Shown here one piece after another: positions 57,765 to 64,000 of a DNA stretch of 64,000 bases; position 1 is the first letter of the stretch, and every line of letters begins with the position of its first letter. A program made the translations under genes and the position numbers. The stretch is from Pelagibius sp. GTDB lineage: Bacteria; Pseudomonadota; Alphaproteobacteria; Kiloniellales; Kiloniellaceae. The notes below the pieces were generated by a model. That model had not been told where the DNA came from. It worked only from the letters and a program-made list of their open reading frames with translations, and did not search any database. Location: contig NZ_JANQOI010000189.1 of assembly GCF_028289705.1 (NCBI RefSeq), forward strand, positions 34,452 to 98,451. The letters run 5' to 3'.

Positions 57765-58294
57765 TGGCGGGCCTGGCACGAAAATTCGCCGGAGACAAGG
57801 GCGGCAATGCGACAGTGGACTTTGCCTTTCTGCTGCCCATCATGCTGATGCTGTTTATCGGCGTGGTCGAGGTGACCAATCTCCTGCGCCTGGACCGCAA
57901 GGTCGTGGCCTCGGCGCAGACCACGGCCGACCTGATCACCCAGCAGCGATCGGTGACCAGCGGCGACATCACCGACATCCTGCGTGCCGCCGAGCTGGTG
58001 CTCGAGCCCTTTCCGACCACCAGCCATGCCGTGGGGATCGCGGCGGTTCGCTTCGATGACGATACCGGGGCGCCGATCCTCGACTGGCAGGAAAGCAAGA
58101 ACGGCGGCAGCGTTCCCAACGCCCTGACGCTGGCACAGAACATGGGCGCACCGGGCGAGGGTGTGGTGATCGTGCGGGTCACCTACAGCTACAGCCCCGT
58201 GTTCTTCGACTTCGTGATCAGCGAGACCAGTCTCGAGGAGATCAGCATTCTCCGGCCGCGGCGCAGTTCCATTGTGGAAGGCCCAGCGCCTTGA
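57764..58294 (+). CDS. TadE/TadG-type pilus assembly protein 2
   Basis: The 176-residue product has the same N-terminal plan: GGNATVDFAFLLPIMLMLFI, with the family Asp/Glu ahead of the helix, then a periplasmic part containing the VASAQTTADLITQ block common in TadG-like proteins. It is coupled to the first protein and probably interacts with it. There is no Flp pilin or secretion ATPase nearby. Confidence 0.82.
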   Translation: MAGLARKFAGDKGGNATVDFAFLLPIMLMLFIGVVEVTNLLRLDRKVVASAQTTADLITQQRSVTSGDITDILRAAELVLEPFPTTSHAVGIAAVRFDDDTGAPILDWQESKNGGSVPNALTLAQNMGAPGEGVVIVRVTYSYSPVFFDFVISETSLEEISILRPRRSSIVEGPAP

Positions 58295-58325
58295 TCGGCG
58301 TCCCCTTGACGGGGAACCGGCAAGG
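58289..58325 (+). terminator. Possible terminator of the TadE pair
   Basis: CCTTG, CGG and CCCC pair with GGGG, CCG and CAAGG around TTGAC with small bulges, overlapping the stop of the second TadE gene. No T-run, so support is moderate. Confidence 0.35.
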
Positions 58326-58388
58326 CCGATGGCAGCTCCGCTGAGCGCAGCCGGAGGCATGACGGACAGAAACCTGAGGTTCAAGAAA

Positions 58389-58405
58389 ATTCCGTAATTC
58401 GCAAT
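58389..58405. promoter_or_regulatory. Operator-like dyad O4 upstream of the terminase genes
   Basis: ATTCC-GTAATTC-GCAAT: one mismatch in the first arm compared with O1 and O2, exact second arm, same 7-base spacer. It lies 157 bases before the terminase small-subunit start, inside the 267-base gap. It links the repressor with this cassette. Confidence 0.45.
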
Positions 58406-58561
58406 TTTTTTTGTTGCACAGCTTGCACGGTTTTGGCATCTTGTGAGGGTACCGGCCACGCACTGCGGTCGGCACTATCCGACCGGTCGCACAGCGTATT
58501 GAGCGCCCCTACAGCGAAAGGTCGTAGTCTCCCGGAAACGCTCCCCGGAGGATGAACCGCG

Positions 58562-58840
58562 ATGCCGAAGCGCAGCGACGATGCTCCGAGTATTGCGCAA
58601 TCCGCAAGAAACACTGTGGCCAAACCGAAAGCGGCGAGACCTGCGGGCGAAGACAAGGACCGGTCGCTGGCGCCGCTGGACTTCATGCTCGCGGTGCTGC
58701 GTGACCCCGAGGCCAGCCTGGCCGACCGCAAGTGGGCGGCGGAGAAGGCCGCGCCCTATCTGCACCCGCGCCTGCAGACGGTGGAGCACGGCGGCGAGGT
58801 GGTCCTGCGCCACGAGGACGCCCTGAAGGATCTGGCATGA
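58562..58840 (+). CDS. Terminase small subunit-like protein
   Basis: The 92-residue product has a basic disordered start and then APLDFMLAVLRDPEASLADR plus KWAAEKAAPYLHPRLQTVEH. This two-helix pattern (PLDYML...DP, R...A..AAPY.HPRL) is typical of small proteins just ahead of phage terminases that recognise packaging DNA. GGAGG precedes the ATG by ten bases. Its stop overlaps the large subunit start (ATGA). Confidence 0.72.
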   Translation: MPKRSDDAPSIAQSARNTVAKPKAARPAGEDKDRSLAPLDFMLAVLRDPEASLADRKWAAEKAAPYLHPRLQTVEHGGEVVLRHEDALKDLA

Positions 58841-60393
58841 GCGCCGCCGGCGCGCGCGAGCGCGCCGTTCGCCAACGCCTGAAGGACGATCTGGTTCACT
58901 ACGCGGCGCGCTGTCTGAAGATCCGCAGCAAATCCGGCCGGCTCGAGGCGCTGCAGCTCAACAAGGTGCAGCATTTCATCCACGACCGCCTGGAAGCGCA
59001 GAAGGCGGACCTCGGCCGGGTGCGGGCACTGATCCTGAAGGCGCGGCAACCCGGCGTCTCGACCTATGTGGGCGCGCGCTTTTATTGGCAGGTGACTCAC
59101 GGGCGCGGCCTGCGCGCGTTCATTCTCACGCACCGCGACCAGGCCACCGCGAACCTCTTTGCGATGGCCAAGAGGTTTCACGATCTATGCCCGCCGCCGG
59201 TGAAGCCGCTCACCAAGGCGAGCAACGCGAAGGAACTAACCTTCGGCTTGCTGGACTCCGGCTATCAGGTGGGCACCGCCAAGGCCTCGGGTGTCGGCCG
59301 CTCCGACACCATCCAGTTCTTCCATGGCTCCGAGGTGGCCCACTGGCCCAATGCCGAGGAGCATGCGGCCGGGGCCCTGCAGGCCGTGCCCAAGAGCGAC
59401 GGCACCGAGATCATCCTGGAGTCGACGGCCAACGGCGTCGGCGGGCTGTTCTACAATCTCTGGCAGTCCGCGGTGCGCGGGGAGGGGGACTATCAGGCGA
59501 TCTTCATTCCCTGGTTCCTCCACGAGGGCTATCGCAGCACGGCGCCGCGCGGCTGGAAGCCGCCGCCGGCCTTTCGCGACTACGGCGCGCTTCATCGACT
59601 GAGTCGTGCCCAGGTCCACTGGGCCTGGGCCAAGAACGCCGAACTGGCGGCCGCCGCCGGCGAAGCGGGTGATACCGTTACGTGGCGCTTCAAGCAGGAA
59701 TACCCGGCAACCGCACAGGAGGCTTTTCAGGTGAGCGGCCAGAGCTCTCTCATCCGCCCGGAACTGGTGGTCCGCGCGCAGGGCCACAAGGCTGGCGGCC
59801 AGGACCACGCGCCGTTGCTGCTGGGCGTCGACGTGGCCCGCGGCGGCGGCGACCGCTCCCATCTCATCGACCGCCAGGGCCGGGCGGCAGGGCAGCGCAT
59901 CAACCGCGCCGTCGACTGCGCCGACACCATGGAACTGGCGGGCCTGGTGGCGCGGGAGATCGAACGCCTGCAGCCGGAACGCACCTTCATCGACATGGGC
60001 TCCTTCGGCGCTGCGGTCTACGACCGCCTGGCGGAACTGGGCTACCGCCGCCGCGTGACCGGCGTGAACTTCGGCGCCCGGGCCCAGGACGCGCGCCAGT
60101 ACGCCAACAAGCGCGCGGAGATCTGGGGCGCATTGCGCGACTGGTTGGCCGACCCCGGCGGCGCCGAACTGCCCGACGACCCGCTGCTGCACAGCCACCT
60201 CTGCGCGCCGGGCTTTCAGATCAACAGCAACCAGCAGCTCCTGCTGGAGGCCAAGGAGCGCATCAAGGCGCGCCTCGGCCTCTCCCCCGATGCCGGCGAC
60301 GCCCTCGCGCTCACCTTCGCCGAGCCGGTGCGCCGCGAACGCCGCGCGCCGCCGATGCGCAGCGAAACGGCCTACGCCATTCACGACTGGTAA
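58837..60393 (+). CDS. Phage terminase large subunit
   Basis: DNA-packaging motor and nuclease. The 518-residue product has the ATPase part with Walker A KARQPGVST (69-76) and a Walker B-like segment FFHGSEVAHW, then an RNase H-like nuclease. The acidic triad is Asp332 in GVDVARGGGD, Asp386 in FIDMGSFGAAVYD and Asp488 in GDALALTF. Both domains look intact. Contrary to phage order, no portal, protease or capsid gene follows; the next gene is the modular toxin-like protein. GC content matches the host. Confidence 0.9.
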   Translation: MSAAGARERAVRQRLKDDLVHYAARCLKIRSKSGRLEALQLNKVQHFIHDRLEAQKADLGRVRALILKARQPGVSTYVGARFYWQVTHGRGLRAFILTHRDQATANLFAMAKRFHDLCPPPVKPLTKASNAKELTFGLLDSGYQVGTAKASGVGRSDTIQFFHGSEVAHWPNAEEHAAGALQAVPKSDGTEIILESTANGVGGLFYNLWQSAVRGEGDYQAIFIPWFLHEGYRSTAPRGWKPPPAFRDYGALHRLSRAQVHWAWAKNAELAAAAGEAGDTVTWRFKQEYPATAQEAFQVSGQSSLIRPELVVRAQGHKAGGQDHAPLLLGVDVARGGGDRSHLIDRQGRAAGQRINRAVDCADTMELAGLVAREIERLQPERTFIDMGSFGAAVYDRLAELGYRRRVTGVNFGARAQDARQYANKRAEIWGALRDWLADPGGAELPDDPLLHSHLCAPGFQINSNQQLLLEAKERIKARLGLSPDAGDALALTFAEPVRRERRAPPMRSETAYAIHDW

Positions 60394-60543
60394 CGCCTCT
60401 CTGCTTCTGGATTGCCGCGGCGGCAACGGCCCGGCGCAGCCAACGTTCGGTCCTGCCTCTCCTCCCTGCCGAACGGCGCCGGGCCACCCCGCCGGTGATC
60501 CCACTGCGAGCCTCTGCCTCCGCCCTCTGACCGGAGTCCTTTC

Positions 60544-62085
60544 ATGACCGATGAACCCTCGGCCGTGGCGGCCGGCGATGCTGCCGGCGGCCCGGTTTCC
60601 CTTGCGCCTGAGTCACCAGTGGAAACGCCGCGTGAGCCTGCCCAGCCGCGCCGGTCGATCTTCGACCGGCGCAGCGTGCCGCCGCTGTCGCCGCAGGAAC
60701 GGGCAGTGCGGACGGACGCGATCGAACGCTCGCTGCAGTTCGGGGCGGAGCCCGTGCGCGACGGGCGCGGCTGGGCCCAGGAGGTGGACTTCATCGAGGC
60801 CAACCGCGAAGCGGTCGAGCCCTGGAAACACGACCGCCGCGACAAGCGGTTCTACCGGCGCAGCCAGCAGGTGGCCAAGGCGGCGGGACAGTTGATCGGC
60901 CAGCCCGGCGACCGCATCGAGCTGGCCACGCGCTTTGCCCGGCTGCACCGCCGCGAAGGCTCCGACGTCGAGGGTGCCGTGCGCCGCGGCCTCTTCGACG
61001 CCATCTGGCGCTTCGACCATGTCTACGACAGCTACACCGTGCCGCGGCGCTACGGCACCCACATCATGAAGACCGGCCGGGTGGCGGCGGTGGCGGAAGA
61101 AGCCCGCCGCCGGTGGCAGGCAGAGGGCCTGGCCCCGGCCGATGCCTTCTGGGTCCGCAATCGACGCAACACCGGCCTCGTGCTGGTTAGCCCAAACGCA
61201 GACCCGGATGCGCTACCTAGCGAGGAGATCCTGGGCGGGGAGGGCGTCGAAATGGTCGTCGGCCAAGCGGACATCGAGGAGGCCTTCGAACCCTACTTTC
61301 CGGAAGGCGCCGATCGCGTCCCGGCGGAACATCTGGGAACGGACTTCGGCACCAAGCAGCCGGTGCGTTTCAGCTATCCCGATCTTCCGCTTGCCGAGAA
61401 TGCCGCCGCCTCGAAGACCCGTCTTCTAGACGGCTCACCGGCCCCGGTGATCAACCTCTCAAAGGACCGCATCGCCAACATCCTGGCCGATGAGCCCGCC
61501 GTCTTCGAGATCGCGGATTCTCCAACAGCAAGTGGCGAAGAGCCGTGGTATGCGTTTCATACACAGGGCTATTGGGCGGTCTGGATCCATCAGGACTTGA
61601 TTGTGCACGTGGCCGAGCAGATGGATGTCGATCCCGACTTGGTCAAGGCAGTCATGTATGTGGAGAACGCCCATGGCGCATCTTACGGCTGGATCCCAGA
61701 GTCGCTAGGAGCAGAAAAAACGACTTTGCCTATGAACATCAATCCGAAGACCTGGGGCACCCTGATCGGTGATGAGCCGGATTTCAATGACGCACTCGTC
61801 AATGTTAAAGCTGGCATAATGCTGATTCAAAGAATCCAAGAACGAGTCAAAGATCCAACCGTTGCCAAAGTTGCTTCACCGTACAAGTTCACCGGTCAAG
61901 AACACGTAACTGATTATGGTGCCAGGGTTGCGCGGGTATACGAAACGCGCGCATGGGAAAGAACGCCTCTAGGATTCTCTGATTCGGAACTCAACAAGAC
62001 GCCAGATCGAAAGACATACCTGGAGGAGTTTCATCGCCGCCGGAAAGAGCTGAAAAGGCATCTGGGCTCCGAAGTATCTGAGTGA
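60544..62085 (+). CDS. Modular polymorphic protein: conserved N-terminal module plus lytic transglycosylase-like C-terminal domain
   Basis: The 513-residue product has a GC-rich N-terminal module of about 310 residues (RRSIFDRR, RAVRTDAIERSLQFGAEPVR, VPRRYGTHIMKTG) that I do not recognise. From about residue 320 (base 61500) the DNA becomes clearly less GC-rich. This part reads as a lysozyme-like muramidase: HVAEQMDVDPDLVKAVMYVE with likely catalytic Glu374, PMNINPKTWGTLIG, VKAGIMLIQRI, and a final DYGARVARVY. The module recurs at 63772. No signal peptide. GGAG precedes the ATG. Likely a secreted or delivered toxin that cuts peptidoglycan; a phage endolysin-like role is the alternative. Confidence 0.7.
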   Translation: MTDEPSAVAAGDAAGGPVSLAPESPVETPREPAQPRRSIFDRRSVPPLSPQERAVRTDAIERSLQFGAEPVRDGRGWAQEVDFIEANREAVEPWKHDRRDKRFYRRSQQVAKAAGQLIGQPGDRIELATRFARLHRREGSDVEGAVRRGLFDAIWRFDHVYDSYTVPRRYGTHIMKTGRVAAVAEEARRRWQAEGLAPADAFWVRNRRNTGLVLVSPNADPDALPSEEILGGEGVEMVVGQADIEEAFEPYFPEGADRVPAEHLGTDFGTKQPVRFSYPDLPLAENAAASKTRLLDGSPAPVINLSKDRIANILADEPAVFEIADSPTASGEEPWYAFHTQGYWAVWIHQDLIVHVAEQMDVDPDLVKAVMYVENAHGASYGWIPESLGAEKTTLPMNINPKTWGTLIGDEPDFNDALVNVKAGIMLIQRIQERVKDPTVAKVASPYKFTGQEHVTDYGARVARVYETRAWERTPLGFSDSELNKTPDRKTYLEEFHRRRKELKRHLGSEVSE

Positions 62086-62201
62086 TCAGAAACAAAGAAT
62101 CTCCCTAGAATCGCCTGATTGTCGTCACAGTTGGATAGCAAGCGAGGAGTGCGTGCCGTAAGGCTTGGCCGACAGAACAGCAGCCTAATGGGGTAGACAC
62201 G

Positions 62202-62633
62202 TTGGCAGCAGTTGGTATTGCTTTTTTGTACCTTGCTTGGTTCCTGTCCTGGTTTGGCACCTTTGCGACAACATGTACCGGCAGCGATCCGAAATCACTT
62301 GCAGGCGGCCTGGTTCTCTCTGTTGGTCCATACCTGGTATCTTTCGCTTGTCTTCGCTTTGCTAGCATCAACCCCTTTGGACTCATCGTAGCGCTGCCAT
62401 TAATGCTCCTTCTGGTTCGCCAAGCCTATTGGGGAGCGCAGCTCTTCATCGTGGTGACCATAAACGGGCGGAGCGCATGCAGCCACATGTTCGGTGAGGA
62501 GTTTGGGCCTTCGCAGGGCGGCTGGCTCGAGCAAGTTTATGCGCCGTACTACTTGTTTGTTAGTCTGGGAGCGATTGCCGCGCTTGGTTACGCGCATTGG
62601 TGTCATTGGCAAGAACGCCAGAGCACCACGTAA
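62202..62633 (+). CDS. Four-helix membrane protein 1, possible immunity protein
   Basis: The 143-residue product has four predicted helices (about 4-22, 32-52, 58-85, 115-135). Family marks shared with the two genes behind it: LYLAWFLSW, TTCTGSDPKSLAGG, RQAYWGAQLF, NGRSAC and YAPYY with a final AHW. Two Cys, one after helix 1 and one after helix 3, would lie on the same face of the membrane and may pair. TTG at 62202 was chosen; the frame is open a little upstream without a start codon. GC content is lower than in core genes. Confidence 0.7.
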   Translation: MAAVGIAFLYLAWFLSWFGTFATTCTGSDPKSLAGGLVLSVGPYLVSFACLRFASINPFGLIVALPLMLLLVRQAYWGAQLFIVVTINGRSACSHMFGEEFGPSQGGWLEQVYAPYYLFVSLGAIAALGYAHWCHWQERQSTT

Positions 62634-62776
62634 GCCATACATATCGCGGCGCCAGCAGCTCGTCGTGGATACCGTGCAACTCGTCTCGATTTCGCCCTGA
62701 TTTGATCGAACTTCTGACACTGCAGCGAAAGAAGCTGGCGGTTGGATTTCTTGGTACTCGTTGGGGGGATGTCAGC

Positions 62777-63253
62777 TTGGCAGCTTGGGTGATCCCGGTT
62801 CTGTATCTCGCTTGGGCTCTGAGCTGGGGTGGGACCTTTATGACGACCTGCACCATGGGAGATCCAAAGTCACTGGCTGGCGCTCTCATGTTTTCTTGCA
62901 TTCCTTATGCTGCAGCAATTGCGGTCCTGCTGGCTTGTCACCTAAAGCCCATTGGCCTCGTCATTGCTATGCCGCTGGTGCCTTTTATGCTCTGGTAAGC
63001 AGCTTGGGGTTTTGAGCTCTTCGTTTGGCTGAACATCAATGGACGCAATGCCTGCAATCTTATGATGGGTGAGGAGTTCGGAGAGGCCGACAGCGATTGG
63101 TTTGAGCTGCTCTACGCACCCTACTACATCTCCATGAGCCTCGCTTCGGTGTTTGCCATTGCCTGTTCGCATTGGCGCTATCGGTGCACGCACAAGAATC
63201 TCGTAGCGGGACCGGATGCGGTGCCGCCGCGTGGGCCAGGGAGAGAACTGTGA
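62777..63253 (+). pseudogene. Four-helix membrane protein 2, interrupted by an in-frame stop
   Basis: Second copy of the same family, from TTG 62777 (GGGGGG eight bases ahead): VIPVLYLAWALSWGGTF, TTCTMGDPKSLAGA, LVPFMLW, then TAA at 62996-62998, then in the same frame AAWGFELFVWLNINGRNAC and YAPYYISMSL to the stop at 63253. The TAA stands where copies 1 and 3 have Gln (RQAYWG, WQAYWG), so one CAA-to-TAA change explains it. The first part alone would make 73 residues with about two and a half helices. A sequencing error is possible. Confidence 0.7.
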
Positions 63254-63684
63254 CAAGGTGGTCTATCGTACCCTTATACCTGGCGGCATTTCTTAGCTGG
63301 GGAGGAACCCTTCCTCAGCACTGCCCGATGGGAGATGCGCAGGCACTTGGGGTGCACACCATCTTGTCAGCTCCCTGCTATCTACTCGCCTTCGTGATAC
63401 TGGTTAGAGCCCGCCTGGACACAGAGGGACTTGCTCTTGCTCTACCGCTCCTTGGGTTCATGGTTTGGCAGGCATACTGGGGGGTGCAGTTATTCAAGGT
63501 TACGAACATCGCCGGTCTGAGCCCCTGCGATTTCATATTGAGAGATCCCCCTCACGGCTTTGCTGATGACTGGTTTTTGGACTATGCCTATGCGCCGTAT
63601 TACGTTTCGGTCAGCCTCGTTTCGCTGACCACGGTTGCTTACGCGCACTGGCGATATCAGCGGGACCGCAGGGGTGGCGTCTAG
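63250..63684 (+). CDS. Four-helix membrane protein 3, possible immunity protein
   Basis: Third copy of the family, 144 residues from GTG 63250, which overlaps the stop of copy 2 (GTGA) with GGGAGAG ahead. Marks: LYLAAFLSWGGT, QHCPMGDAQALG, WQAYWGVQLF, GLSPC and YAPYYVSVSL with YAHWRYQ. It differs more from copy 1 than copy 2 does, yet keeps both cysteines. It lies directly before the next modular gene. Confidence 0.7.
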   Translation: MTRWSIVPLYLAAFLSWGGTLPQHCPMGDAQALGVHTILSAPCYLLAFVILVRARLDTEGLALALPLLGFMVWQAYWGVQLFKVTNIAGLSPCDFILRDPPHGFADDWFLDYAYAPYYVSVSLVSLTTVAYAHWRYQRDRRGGV

Positions 63685-63771
63685 GCAGTGCTCAAGACTG
63701 AGCTAACAGTCTTCTGAGCCTTCGCCTTTGAAGGCGCTTTCTTGCCGCCGCCCTTCCGAACGGAGTTTTCC

Positions 63772-64000
63772 ATGACAGACGAGGCCTCTCCGGAGGATGC
63801 CGGCGCGGGCGTCGGCGGCACAGGACCTGCTGTGCCTTCACCGCCGGAACGCCGCCGGCCCTTGATCTTCGACCTGCGCGCGGTCGCGCCGCTGTCGCCG
63901 GAGGAACGGGCGGTGCGGACGGATGCGATCGAACGCTCGCTGCAGTTCGGGGCGGAGCCAGTGCGCGACGGGCGCGGCTGGGCCTTGGAGGTGGACTTCA
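63772..64000 (+). CDS. Second copy of the modular polymorphic protein (partial, runs off the window)
   Basis: ATG at 63772 opens MTDEASPEDAGAGVGG, and the stretch LSPEERAVRTDAIERSLQFG onward is nearly the same as in the first gene. The last 133 bases match 60661-60793 with 12 differences by eye, mostly at the left end. About 76 codons are in the window; the C-terminal domain is outside. CGGAGT precedes the ATG by about ten bases, as in the first copy. Confidence 0.8.
   Translation, partial: MTDEASPEDAGAGVGGTGPAVPSPPERRRPLIFDLRAVAPLSPEERAVRTDAIERSLQFGAEPVRDGRGWALEVDF

Noticed and set aside
60544..62085. Portal protein, expected after a terminase
   Set aside because: The N-terminal module shows no portal motifs I know and the C-terminal part is lysozyme-like; length alone is not enough.
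54594..64000. One intact prophage across the right end
   Set aside because: No integrase, portal, capsid, tail or attachment repeats are visible, and the core gene hspQ lies in the middle; only phage-derived pieces are supported.
1..64000. tRNA, rRNA, riboswitch or CRISPR array
   Set aside because: No cloverleaf ends, conserved rRNA blocks, riboswitch cores or regularly spaced repeats were found by reading both strands; weak RNA genes could be missed.

Overview
The window reads as chromosome of a high-GC alphaproteobacterium, most like the Rhodospirillales and their relatives. The evidence is the DivK-PleD pair, an HdaA-type DnaA homologue, EipB (DUF1849), DUF2066, DUF2336, a 40-residue aa3-oxidase subunit IV, DinB with an N-terminal zinc ribbon, and the order topA-dprA-plsY-pyrC-pyrB-ruvX beside gatCAB. 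No rRNA, tRNA, CRISPR array, insertion sequence or integrase was recognised.

From 1 to about 53.9 kb the gene content is ordinary core metabolism and cell-cycle or envelope functions. 1-10.7 kb: pepA, holC, an ABC-F ATPase, ndk, a tiny cox subunit IV, purN and purM (purM with an apparent AUA start), then a translationally coupled DUF2066-AI-2E transporter-hdaA run and a short-chain dehydrogenase with altered active site. 10.7-28 kb: a secreted His-rich protein flanked by two long hairpins, ppk1-ppx, an M23 peptidase with rnd, aspS, agmatine deiminase, a diguanylate cyclase, eipB, a sugar kinase with dinB, divK-pleD and rpmG. 28-45.8 kb: a CTP-type protease, rnr-topA, dprA, plsY, a probably non-catalytic pyrC with pyrB, a CoA transferase, ruvX and gatCAB, then a DUF2336 gene with a perfect TTAA-N7-TTAA (CtrA-type) site upstream. 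46-54 kb: a ChrR-type cupin, two tandem glutathione transferases, an EamA exporter, and a GH15-otsA-glk operon coupled by two TTGA overlaps and lacking otsB.

From 54 kb on the window is accessory. A stand-alone LexA/CI-type repressor faces a two-gene unit (a VRR-NUC-like protein and a DUF6362-like HTH protein). Core hspQ and two TadE-like genes follow. A phage terminase pair then leads not into a portal gene but into a large protein with a conserved GC-rich N-terminal module and a lower-GC lytic-transglycosylase-like C-terminal domain. Behind it lie three related four-helix membrane genes in tandem, the middle one broken by one in-frame stop. A second copy of the N-terminal module then begins at 63772 and runs off the window.

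This last layout is that of a polymorphic toxin with membrane immunity genes, and it is the best candidate here for an undescribed system. A 17-bp dyad, ATTGC-N7-GCAAT, occurs on both sides of the repressor gene, and a one-mismatch copy lies upstream of the terminase genes, so the repressor may control the cassette. Function of the cassette is inferred from layout and motifs only.
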